DNA from: Mantis religiosa
Taxonomy: Eukaryota; Arthropoda; Insecta; Mantodea; Mantidae
Length of the DNA stretch: 64,000 nucleotides
Reading direction: 5' to 3'
NCBI GenBank assembly: GCA_030765055.1
Contig: JAUKNK010000331.1
Span: 310,001 to 374,000 of the forward strand
Shown: positions 54,040-64,000 of the stretch, in pieces
How positions within the stretch are numbered: the stretch's first letter is position 1
Layout: the number at the start of each line of letters is the position of its first letter
Program-made: the position numbers and the translations under genes
The notes under the pieces: model-generated
What the model saw: only the letters and a program-made list of their open reading frames with translations
Database searches by the model: none
What the model was told of the DNA's origin: nothing

Positions 54040-54120
54040 CCGTCCGCGATGAGGCTCTCATCCATCCGTCGGCTGACGGAACGCAGTGTCATTCGAGGGG
54101 ATGCCGCCGACGTACCCTTT

Positions 54121-54563
54121 GCGCCTATATAACCGCCCTAAGGCGTTGGCTGTGGCCTTGTTCTTCTCCTGACTGATTTCTTAGACTTGCTGCTTCCGGC
54201 GTTTTCTAGGAGATTCTAGGAGGTTGTCGCTCGCACGCTGTTGCTGCTGCTCTCTCCTGTGACATGGCAGACACAGCATCATCTCCAGCGAGCACCCCAG
54301 CAAGGCCAAAGTAGCCCTTTTAGGGCTTGGCTCTTGCCTACCAGCGCTCATAGTCGTGAATTTGCCGATCCCTTCATCAGATTCACCATTAATTGATGGA
54401 GGAAGAGTAGCTTCGTCTGCTAGAGAGAAGGCTGAAATTATGGCGGAACACTTAGCCTCCACCTTCCACCCGGCAGAGTCCATTGATGATGACCTGTCTG
54501 AAGAAATATCAGCTTCAGTACGCCGATATCTTAGTGTTCCTCACGAGGATCCGCAGGTTATCG
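54121..54563. mobile_element. LINE scraps at the right edge of the B block
   Basis: 54,123-54,258 matches the 5' region of the Jockey-like LINE at 13,318-13,440. 54,356-54,563 reads on the plus strand as GRVASSAREKAEIMAEHLAS and HPAESIDDDLSEEISASVRR, the linker segment just before RT in Jockey-type LINEs. The two are in opposite orientations and meet near 54,260-54,350. Confidence 0.6.
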
Positions 54564-55714
54564 TACTATAAGAAATAATTGTCATGATTAAAAGGCGGTT
54601 CAACATGACCGGTTTTCGTGAGGTTGACTGACCTTGTACTATAGACTGTTTAGCTTGGAACAAAGTAGCTGAGCACAGATGTTAGCTGCACTGCCGTGCT
54701 GCACTGGCTGTGTCAAAAGAAGTTGACGACTGTTAATGTTTATATTTCGTTATAGAACAGTAACGTACTACATAATATGTTCATTGCAGTGTACAATAAT
54801 GTACAGACGGAGGTTGTCAAACATGAGCATTCACTTTCTCTCACTTAAACATTAACTGTATTGTGCACCACTACGTTCCACCTCACAAGGCGTAATTGGT
54901 GCATACGAATAATACACATACTGTCTGATACATTTCTTACGTCTGTTGATCTAGAGGGCTCGGTTGGATTTTGCAGCGAGAGATCATGTACAGCACACAT
55001 GACTAACATGTAACATATCCTGGAGCATCCACCGTTTTCATAATCTCTCCAGCTTTGTATTCTTTAATTTTTACACACACTTCTTTCACGGTTTAAAGCA
55101 TATGTTAATTCTTAGGCATTTTGAGAGCTACACTGGTAAGAACACCAGCACACGCTTCTTCCAAATTGCTCTCTTTAACAGCATGTCTGCTGATTTGCCT
55201 ATTGCATCAGACAACTCATGATCTCCACAACACCTCTGCATTTGCAGGAGCAGATGTACTCTGCTAGCGAAGCGAACCCACCGGCATACTGCGGTATATT
55301 TTCTTTACATACAGCCTGTACCCAACGGACACGTGACAAGGCAGTAATGTTCCCCGCATCGGTAACTTCATATTGTGCACCAGGTCTTGCCAATTTGCCC
55401 TCTAATCATGATCTTATATTGTATACCAGTGTTTAGCTCTACATTGTAATAGCGCATAAAAATCTTCAACGTACATATATGCATTATAACATGACACCAG
55501 ATTTACTATCAAATACTATGGCATAAGAATATGAAAACAATGCTCATCTGTTCGTCAAACTAAGGTAAGCCTGTTTTTATTACTCAATGGTCTTTTTCAT
55601 GTTAATGTCATTTACATGTCACACTCTATTTATATTTTATCAGTCAACAGAATTCTTCCATCATGTACTCCTACTGGGTCATATGCACCCATTTAAAAAT
55701 CTAATTCAGCAATT
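54564..55714. other. 3' flank of exon beta (B)
   Basis: Counterpart of 16,116-17,275, with no gene seen. Confidence 0.6.
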
Positions 55715-57069
55715 TTATGGCATTTTCGTTTTATGAATTAAATTATGAGCTTTCAAACGTGATAACCTAATAAATTGTTTTTCACATATCTCACATTTGT
55801 AGGGCTTCCTCTCCACGTGAATTAAATTATGAAGCTTCAGATGAGATGGCTGTGTAAATTTCTTGTGACAAACTGCACACTCGTGTGGTCTTTTGCCGTC
55901 ATGAATTAAATTATAGACTCTCAAATTTGACGACCATGTAAATCTCTTCTCGCAAAAGGAACACTTGTGCGGTCTTTTGCCTTGATGAATTAAAGTATGC
56001 CTTTTCAAAGCTGAAATCAGAGTAAACCGCTTATCACAAATTTCACATTTGTGCTCCCTTTTACCCTCGTAAACTAACTTATGCCTTTTCAAAGTAGACA
56101 GCCCAATAAACCGCTTTTCACGTATTTCACATTTATGAGCCTTTTTTCCCTCATGATTTAAATTAATCCGTTTCAAATCTGATTTCAAAGTAAACCGGTT
56201 GTCCCAAATTTCACATATGTGGTCCTTCTTACTCTCATGAATTAACTTATGCAATTTCAATTGTGACAACCAACGAAACCGCTTTTCACATATTTCACAG
56301 TGATGCTCCTTTTTGCCTTCATGGCTTAAAGTATGCCTTTTCAAAGATGAAATCAGTTTAAACCACTTTCCACAAATTTCACATTTGTGTTCCTTTTTCC
56401 CCTCGTGAACTAACTTATGCAATTCCAAATTAGACAGCCGATTAAACCGCTTTTCACATATTTCACATTTATGATACTTTTTTCCCTCATGAATTAAATT
56501 AGGCCTTTTAAAATCTAACAGAAAAGGAAACTGTTTCGCAAATGTCACATTTCTGTGCCTTCTTACCCTCGTGAATTAACTTATGCAATTTCAAATGACA
56601 CAACATAAGAAATTTCTTTTCACATATTTCACATTTATGCTCCATATTCCCCTCATGAATTAAATTATGCCTTCTCAGATCATATACACGAGTAAACATT
56701 TTTTCACAAACTACACATTTGTTCACCTTTTTGCTGTCATGTATTAACTGATGACCATTTAAATGTGACATACTATCAAACCTTTTGTCACATATGTCAC
56801 ATTTTATTAGCATCCTGGCTTCATGAGTTATATTCTTTTGTTTAAAATATGAACCTTTGCTGTAAGTTTTCTTATCAGCATCAACAAATTCACTAGATTG
56901 TTCATGAATACCTGTTTTTAAGAAATGCATACCCGTGACAAAAGTTCCTTGAACTTCAAAACTTCCGAAATGCCCAAGAGCAAGACTATGCTTTCCTGTG
57001 TATGAACTCACACTTTCACCTACGTCATCTGACGTTTTACCATTTTGACTATCAGAAGCTGGTTCTATC
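55715..57069 (-). pseudogene. C2H2 zinc-finger terminal exon beta, copy B (frameshifted)
   Basis: Thirteen finger units are present against ten in copy A beta. A two-base deletion near 56,535 (GCGAAA then CAGTTT) breaks the frame inside finger 4, so a product would end after three fingers plus a short tail; the remaining frame (55,715-56,548) is open to the old stop. Fingers 8 (CEIWDN, and His to Ile), 9 (CEIREK, His to Tyr) and 11 (His to Tyr) have lost zinc ligands. The acceptor TTTTCAG of copy A is changed to TTTTCACAAG. Use of that new AG (57,070-57,071) would drop two codons but keep the frame. The last fingers match copy A beta. Confidence 0.8.
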
Positions 57070-57071
57070 CT

Positions 57072-58206
57072 TGTGAAAAGTAGGAAAGATTATCATCATT
57101 AATTATAAAGGTTATAGTTTTAACAATAGATAAATGGACTGCCTCTGTCGCCTTGGTTTAGGATGTTAATTTCAAAATTGAGAGGTGTTGGTTTCAATTT
57201 TCTGGTGAATAAAGGAAACTTTCTTTAGCTGTATTTTCAGGCCTCTTCCACATTTAAAAGTATAAATGACATAAATGTCAGCTAATACTTAAACGGAGAT
57301 TACACATATAAACAACGATGAATCTAAGAATTTTATGATGAATTATACATGAAAGTGCTAAAGATGTCTAACTGCAATGTTTTTGAGATACAGATAGACA
57401 AATTGTAAGTTCACAAATTTATTGTTAAAAAGGGTAACCTATTGCGAAGATAAGGGGTTTTCTTAATTATATATCTGTTTTAGTTAATTGATGGAAATTA
57501 ATCTTTTATTCACACTAGCCGTATATAGGCTAAGGTTGTTGTTAGTCAACATGAAAAATTCAATGCCATGGCCGATATTTGAACCACAGATCTTCTGGTT
57601 CAAATCTCGACGGAGAATTGATCTCAAAATCTGGATATTAAAGGGCGGATTTACGTATAGCCTGCACCTAGAGGACACGTGGCAAGGCAGTATGCTCCCT
57701 GCATCTTTAACTTGACATAGTGGACCAGGTCATGCCAATCTGTCCTCTGGTCATGATCTTATATTTTATACCAGTGATTAGCTCTATCTTGTAATAGCAA
57801 ATAAAAATCTTCAGTGTACACATATGCATTATAACCTGTGACACCAGATTTACTATCAGATACTATAGCATAAGAGTCTGAAAACAATACTCATGTGTTT
57901 GTAAAACTAGTTAGTTTAAGCCCCTTTTTATTATCTCAATTGTCTTTTTCATGTTAAAGGTGTGAATTACATGTCACATAATATTTATATTTTATCAGTT
58001 AGCAGAATTCTTCCCTCTTGTATACCCACTGGTCATATGTACCCATTTAAAATATCACTATCAGTACTAATATTTTCAAATTGTATGCATATTTACGTTT
58101 TAGGGAATATATGGAAACAAAGACAACTATTTTTATGTCAAATATTAATAATTTGGGTTGGAAAGGGTTAATAACTGAGTACATCTCTTCTGATATATCT
58201 AATCTT
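57072..58206. other. Interval between beta and alpha (B)
   Basis: Counterpart of 18,390-19,534, with the reversed tRNA-like relic near 57,480-57,610. No leader exon is visible. Confidence 0.55.
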
Positions 58207-59233
58207 TTATGACATTTTAGTTTTGTGATTTAATTTATGAGCTGTCAAACGTGATAACCTAATAAATTGTTTTTCACATATGTCACATTTGTAGGGCTTC
58301 TTCTCCTCGTGAATTAAATTATGAAGTTTCAGATGAGATAGCCGTGTAAATTTCTTGTGACAAACTGCACATTCGTGCGGTCTTTTGCCCTCATGAATTA
58401 AATAATGGACTTTTAAAGATGACGACCGTGTAAATCTCTTCTCACAAATTGAATATTTGTGCCGATTTTTGCCTTCATGAATTAAAGTATGCTTTTTCAA
58501 ATGTGACCACCGAAGAAACCGCTTTTCACATATTTCACACTGATGATTCCTTTTTCCCTCATGACTTAAAGTATGCCTTTTCAAAGCTGAAATCCGATTA
58601 AACCGCTTTTCACATATTTCACATGTATGATCCTTTTTTCCCTCATGAATTGAAATATGCCTTTTCAAATCTGACTGAAAGGTAAACTGCTTTTCACAAA
58701 TGTCACATTTGTGGTTCTTCTTACCCTCATGAATTAACTTATGCAATTTTAACTGTGACAACCGAATAAATCGCTTTTCACATATTTCACATTGGTGTTC
58801 CCTCTTTCCCTCATGGCTTAAATTATGCCTACTCAAACCTGAAGCATGAGCAAATACTTTTTCACAAACTACACATTTGTTCACCTTTTTGTCATCATGT
58901 ATTAACTGATGACTTTTTAAATCTGACATACTATCAAACCTTTTGTCACATATTTCACATCTTATTAGGCTTCGGCCTTCATGGGTTACATTCTTTTGTT
59001 TCAAATATGAACCTTTGCTGTAAGTTTTCTCATCATAATCAACATATTCACTAGATTGTTCATGAATACCTATTGTTGCAGAAGGCATTTCTGTGACAAA
59101 AGTTTCCTGACCATCAGAACTTCCGAAATATCCATGAGCAAGACTATCCTTTCCTGTGTATGAACCCACACTTTCTCTTAAGTCTGCTGAAGATGTACCA
59201 TTCTGATTATCAGAAGCTGGTTCTATGCATGTT
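58207..59233 (-). CDS. C2H2 zinc-finger terminal exon alpha, copy B
   Basis: The acceptor AG is at 59,234-59,235 and the phase matches exon 2. It encodes ~341 residues: a leader (SYTGKDSLAHGYFGSSDGQE...) and nine fingers, eight with full ligands. Finger 7 has Tyr in place of its second cysteine region (RHKYSIC). Finger 3 (EHQCEIC) and finger 6 (HQCEICEKRFLRWSHLKKH), damaged in copy A, are intact here. Contact positions differ from copy A in fingers 3, 4, 7 and 8. Linkers are HEGK-type. Upstream exons for this copy are expected beyond 64,000. It is likely a nuclear DNA-binding factor; the target is unknown. Confidence 0.85.
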
Positions 59234-59235
59234 CT

Positions 59236-60929
59236 GAAATGTAGGAAAGTTTATCATCATTAATTATAAAGCTTATAGTTTAATCAATAGATAAATGGTC
59301 TGCCTGTCATCTTGTGTTTAGGATGTTAATTTCAAAAGTGAGAGGATTTGGTTTCAATTTTCTGGGGAAGAAAGGGAACTTTCTTTAGCTGTATTTTCAG
59401 GCCTCTGCCACATATAAATGTATAAATGGATATACACTTTATATAACCAATGAGGAAACTGAGAATTTCAGGATGAAATATACATGAAAGTGCTAAAGAT
59501 ATCTTACTGTAATGTTTTTGAGATACAGATAGAAAAAGTGTAAGTTAAAAAATTGATTTTTAAACATGGTTACCTATTGATGAAGATAAGGGGTTTTCTT
59601 AATTCTATATCCGTTTGTTAAAATGTATGAGTAATTCTTTGTTGGAAAGTAACCAATAATCTTACTTAAACCAAAATAGAGCAATAACAGGATTACTGGA
59701 TTGATTTATCAGCCCATGATTTCAGTTAATTTTTAGTTAATGATTTATTTGAATCAGAAGTCATTCAGAAAAACAACTGCACTTTGTAACATTGGAGGAA
59801 ACCATATCATATATGCAAAGAAAAAGCTACTAAATTTGGCTGGAATACAAAATTCAATTCAATCAATTAGGTTGTTCATTACAACTGAAATGACTCGGTT
59901 AATGTGCAATGTGATAGCTAAAATTATATAATAATTCATTTTTATATATCAAATACAAATGGAATAAACAATAAAATCGTTCTGATGCTTTGTAAAGACA
60001 GCTGATATATTATTTAAATGTAATAATAAACTTCACTTATTTTAAAAGAAAATTATGAAAAGTTTCTGATTTATTGATGAGGATCACAATATCATGAAAT
60101 TTCATTTATTTCGTCAGCTCAAACAACCTTGTTGTCAACGTTACAATCGCCATATGTTACTATGTTTTGCCAGTACTACCAAAATCGGAAAATGAAATAA
60201 AGTTAGAAACAGAATCGACTGCTGGTATATAAAATTCATTACATGATGTATAGTTTTTAAAATAATTATTTTTTCCAAAACCATTAAATCTATCAGACCA
60301 TTTAATTGCTTTAATAATGAACATCAGGATTTATTTCATGGTTAAACAACCAAAAATGATCTGCTATGTCCAATTTATCAGTCTGTTTATACTTAATGTT
60401 ATGGAAATGTTCTTTCCTTCTGGTTTCCAAATTACGTTTAGGCTTTACATTATAAACCTGATCACAATCTAAACAATTAAATTGATATTTACAAGTTTTT
60501 TAGTATTATAATAAGTCATATATGTTACATGCATTGATAATTGCATCAATTCCAAGATTTTTCTAACAATTATTCATAAAAATGTTTAAACAAATCCTGC
60601 TTAACATTAATAATCAGGGCACCAGTGCTATCCACAGCAACGTGTACATGTACCACAACACAATCATCATGTTTAGCTATTCCAAAGAGAAGTGCATTTT
60701 TTCAGTCTATTTCTTCAGAATAATGTAATTATTATAATGGACATACAAATTCTCATACTGACAGTCCTTTCACTTGTAATGTTGTTCATGCTAATTTCAC
60801 CCTGGAATAATGTACTGACGCTGATGATACAGATTTCTTACGCAACATATTTTAGTGAAACAAGGAATACTTTCTGTATCTTGAGCTCCAAGTTTACATA
60901 AGTTAATAGCTATCTTTGGAAAATCTTGA
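59236..60929. other. AT-rich intron region with Penelope fragment (B)
   Basis: Counterpart of 20,552-22,263. A ~50-base stretch near 60,660 present in copy A (CCTTTATAATTTATG) is shortened here. No gene is seen. Confidence 0.5.
60311..60495 (-). pseudogene. Penelope-like GIY-YIG fragment (B)
   Basis: It reads YQFNCLDCDQVYNVKPKRNLETRRKEHF and FNHEINPDVHY without the stop codon of copy A, so it preserves the domain outline slightly better. Confidence 0.65.
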
Positions 60930-63028
60930 CTGGGGTTTATAATGATATAATGATAATATGTGAATAAGGGCGCTCAACTGCAGCAGTCATCAGCGCCCTC
61001 ACAAAGGAAAACTAATTCATGGCAATAGCCAGATATAAATTATTCAAAAATTTGAAAAACAGATCAAAACAAAATAACAAAAAATAAATAAGCCAAATGG
61101 ATAAAAAACAATTACAAACTATAAGTACCAAGTAACTAACAAAGTGCATAAAAATACTACTTTCAAAATCAACTTGCCAGGACAAAAGCTACCTGCCCAG
61201 TAGTGGTCGAACCAATTTGTTCATTTTCTTTGGAGCAGGGCTAGGGCTTTCAGCAGGTTTTTCCTGCCTTTTCCTCACTGTCATTTGCGCAGTGAGGACA
61301 GGATCCACCCGCTCCACATCGTCAATGGAAGAGGACGGCTTACGCACTGGTGACTTCGAATCCAGTGTGTCGACAGGCTCGGAAACTGCGACCGGCGAAG
61401 ATGAAAGTCGCTGATCGGCGTCCTCTCCAGATGAGTCCTCAGATGTTGTGGACGGAGATGTTCATGGACTTTTGTGCTAGCTAGCTCTTCTTTTCCTAGT
61501 CTTACTATTTACCTTGAGGAAGTCCATTCTGTCATAAGTGGTCTTAAATTTCCTTGGCGATACATTATATATTACCGGTTCACATGCACTTGAAGTGGAT
61601 GCTTTCGGCGGTGACTTGGCTGAATCCTTCTTCTTAGGACTGGACTTGGTTGGCGCACTCACTGTTGTTCATGTTGGTGTTTGTTGCTTTGGCTGTGATC
61701 TTGGTGTAATTGCTCTTTCGGATACTACTTCCCTGTTTATTTTACAGGTTTGTGTTGCGATTTCACGTGTAGGTACCGGCTTAGCTGCAACTGCACTGTA
61801 AGTAACGGTCCTGGATACAGAAGGCTGGCGAATACGTAAGAGTTTCCGGGCTTCCACGAAGGCCACCCTTTCTCTTACCCGGATCTCTTGGATCGCCTCC
61901 TCCTCCATAAAACGCGGACATTCTCTGGAGTTTGCTGAGTGATTACCACTGCAGTGAACACACTTTGCGGGTGAAGTGCATGCATTGTCAAGCTTGACTT
62001 CCCCGCAGTCAACGCAAGTGGCAACTCCATTACATGAATCACTTGTGTGGCCAAAGCGCTGGTATTTACAACACTTCAGTGGATTAGGTATATACTGCCT
62101 CACTTCAATAGCTTCATACCCTGCCTTAATTCTTTTCGGGAGTTCTACCCGATCAAAGGTAAGAAACAGGCTACAAGTGGGCACTAGTTCACATCGTTCT
62201 TTGTGGTGAACTCTATATACATTAGTCACACCTTGTTCTGCCAAGTTTTGCTGAATCTCCTCATTGGACATACCATCCAATGCGCTGGTGTCTACAACAC
62301 CACCACAACACCACGTAGAGTCCTATGCAATTCAACGAGCACCAGATAGGTCGCAAGCATATTGGCTTTCAAGATTTTAGCAGTCTGTATCGAAGAAACT
62401 GCTTCGACCAGAAAGGTGCCATTGCGAGATCTAGTACATGCCTTCACAGAACCAGGAATACTATCTAAACCCTTCTGAATAATGAACGGATTCACGGTAC
62501 TAAACTTCCGACCTTCCTCAGTTCTATAAATAAGTAGCGAGGACCAAAAGACTCAACTACTTCTTTTCCACTTTTGTTAAAATTTTTGTTATTATGATTA
62601 AATTTTGCCATAATAAGTGGATTAGAATTCATCCCCCAGTGCTCCCCACCAACCACGGAGCCCAACAAGGGGTCATCCCACTGGGATGACAGGGCTATAC
62701 AGGGGATATAGCGAGCTCGCCGTCCCACTCACCCTGGAGTTCGGTACAATACCTAGTCCTGGCCGATAGATTAAAGGTGGGTTAGTCCCTAACCTCCCGT
62801 TTAGGCGAAGCAGAAGCCAAACTAGTGTATTAGAAATGCGCACCCTCCCCGAATTCAGAAGAACCCTGGTACGAGCTCAGATACTCATCCCTCAACCACC
62901 AGGACAAAAAACTTCCCACCAACACGGGTCTCCACGCACGGCCTACACGTAGTTATCATATGAGTAACCGGCCTAATTATGAGTACCAGGTTCCAGTGGC
63001 AGAAATTGATGGGGCGTTTTTTTAACAT
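60930..63028 (-). mobile_element. LINE carrying ORF1 only (copy B)
   Basis: The duplicate of 22,264-24,355 with the same 5' box, ORF1, 3' UTR and terminal hairpin (about 60,967-60,998). ORF2 is absent. Confidence 0.78.
61477..62728 (-). pseudogene. ORF1 (Gag-like) of ORF1-only LINE (B)
   Basis: Same layout as copy A with the shared frameshift near 62,500 and the shared in-frame TGA just before SAPTKSSPKKK (61,669-61,671). In addition a small CACCAC-repeat rearrangement near 62,300 breaks the frame between the two open pieces (61,669-62,280 and 62,292-62,495). The first knuckle again has Tyr for its second Cys (CCKYQRFGHTSDSC). Confidence 0.75.
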
Positions 63029-63029
63029 A

Positions 63030-63235
63030 TTATGGTAATGGTTGTCATTCTATAGTGGAATGTCGATCAGGGTGAGTTACTTGGATCAGGTTTTTTCCGG
63101 AGTTTTCCCTTATCGTAAAAGACAAACGTGTAATTCTCAATTCTATAGACTCTGGGCTCATTTGAGCATCATTTGACCCATTCCATTCATCGTCCGATAT
63201 GACAAAGTTGGAGGACTTGAATTACAAAAAAAAAA
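63030..63235 (+). repeat. SINE / LINE-tail remnant (B)
   Basis: Counterpart of 24,360-24,560, with GGCTCATTTGAGCATCATTT, CGTCCGATATGAC and a terminal A-run. Confidence 0.5.
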
Positions 63236-63583
63236 GGAAGTCTTATTAGCTCTGAAGGTTAAGTTCTGCAGTATCTCTACTTCAGGAATCAATTATTTTG
63301 GAGTCTGCTTGTTACCTTTCTTTTCCTCTGAGAAGAACCAAACCTCTGCACCTGGGGATTGTAGATATAAAAAAAAAGGCTATTTTTGTAATATTGCTTT
63401 TAATTGGAAATTAGTAACTGTAATTCATAGGTAATAAATAATACCTTCGGAGCAACAGATATGTAGTTTCACCACAGAATCTTAAAAACTGAACCAAACC
63501 CAAAGCCAGCAATCAGCCTTCTTCAAATACATGATTGATGTCTAGTACAACATTTACAGGAAACAGCATTTCCCTATTGCTTA

Positions 63584-63871
63584 CAAGGGAACTGTCACTA
63601 TGCTCACACCTGTATGTGCTTGAGAGTTTGATGGCATCATCTCTGCTCTATGTGGGGCCTGTGTGCGGAGTATAGATGGAAGTACCCAAAAATGATTCCA
63701 GACCATAGGAACAGATAGGCATAATAACACGACACTGTATGGGAAGATTTTTACCCCTGACATGCAGTGATGTACACTGGGTGTTCTAATTTCACTTCGC
63801 AGCAGATTTGGTTTAAATACAGCCAGCATTTTCAGATGCATAGTGATGTGAGTACACTGATAGTTCCCTTG
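63584..63871. mobile_element. 288-bp inverted-repeat element (B)
   Basis: Counterpart of 24,913-25,200 with the same CAAGGGAACT termini. Present in both copies, so it is older than the segmental duplication. Confidence 0.55.
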
Positions 63872-64000
63872 TCCGTCAAGCTGGGTGTGGAAAGTAATGT
63901 TCTTCTGGTCCCTTGAAACCATTGAAAATGTTCTTTCGTTTTGTGTGTTTGATAAAATGAGAGAAAAGCACAACTCAAAACCATTTATTGGACAATTTCA

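Larger units (their letters stand above)
51641..54115 (-). mobile_element. Reversed gypsy-type fragment retaining RT and RNase H
   Basis: On the minus strand it reads from the protease (54,039-53,734) through RT (53,187-52,742, then 52,475-52,240) and RNase H (52,233-51,780) to the LRREQ linker near 51,650. No LTRs, gag or integrase are present. Protein similarity to elements 1 and 2 is high where they overlap (VGRKVLRLNGE, EYDFTSEHRRGKSHGNADAM), so this is a piece of a fuller relative. It is cut by a LINE at one side and a LINE scrap at the other. Confidence 0.85.
41653..64000. repeat. Segmental duplication, copy B (left part)
   Basis: This is the direct copy of bases 1-25,330, broken at 48,054 and resuming at 54,564. 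Element insertions shared by both copies (gypsy element 1, the ORF1-only LINE, the 288-bp inverted-repeat element) predate the duplication. Copy-specific lesions arose later, such as the protease DTG to DTR change and the longer GT microsatellite. The copy continues past the window edge. Confidence 0.95.

Overview
The window looks like insect nuclear DNA, and probably from a large polyneopteran-type genome (orthopteran, cockroach or relative; an inference from repeat style and not a firm placement). It is AT-rich and most of its length is mobile elements: Ty3/gypsy-type LTR elements, R1-like and Jockey-like LINEs, Penelope-like fragments, mariner/Tc1 DNA transposons, tRNA-derived SINEs and MITE-like elements. 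The one recognisable host gene is a C2H2 zinc-finger gene on the minus strand. There is no bacterial-style operon, rRNA, CRISPR or confident tRNA gene.

The main architecture is a direct segmental duplication with a unit of about 41.65 kb. Copy A runs from base 1 and copy B from base 41,653; the window ends at the point of copy B that matches about base 25,330 of copy A. The left arms (1-6,336 and 41,653-48,054) are near-identical, with 3 differences in the first ~340 bases. The right arms (16,116-25,330 and 54,564-64,000) are roughly 97% alike by eye. Between them lie two unrelated blocks with the same outer edges: 9.8 kb in A (two 3'-truncated LINEs plus AT-rich DNA) and 6.5 kb in B (another LINE, a reversed gypsy fragment, a SINE and LINE scraps).

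Zinc-finger gene. Exon 1 (41,117-41,518, an acidic IKEE-rich leader) and a 32-nt exon 2 (28,621-28,652) have consensus donors and join in phase to either of two terminal zinc-finger exons in copy A: alpha (19,535-20,549, 9 fingers) or beta (17,276-18,389, 10 fingers). Copy B has the matching pair (alpha 58,207-59,233; beta 55,715-57,069); its first exons would lie beyond the window. Alpha is open in both copies. Beta carries a nonsense codon in A and a frameshift in B. Alpha differs between copies mostly in DNA-contact helices.

Mobile elements. Three gypsy-type elements (330-3,114 and its duplicate 41,982-44,766; 29,156-31,984; 34,165-37,124) keep gag, a protease segment and the integrase C-terminus but lack reverse transcriptase, most of RNase H and the integrase core. 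All sit on ATAT-like target duplications. A fourth, reversed fragment (51,641-54,115) retains the RT/RNase H part and shows a 10-bp microhomology that explains one deletion junction. A LINE with only ORF1 (22,264-24,355 and 60,930-63,028) and a 0.35-kb ORF-less element (31,985-32,336) share 5' and 3' terminal motifs, suggesting an autonomous/non-autonomous LINE family.
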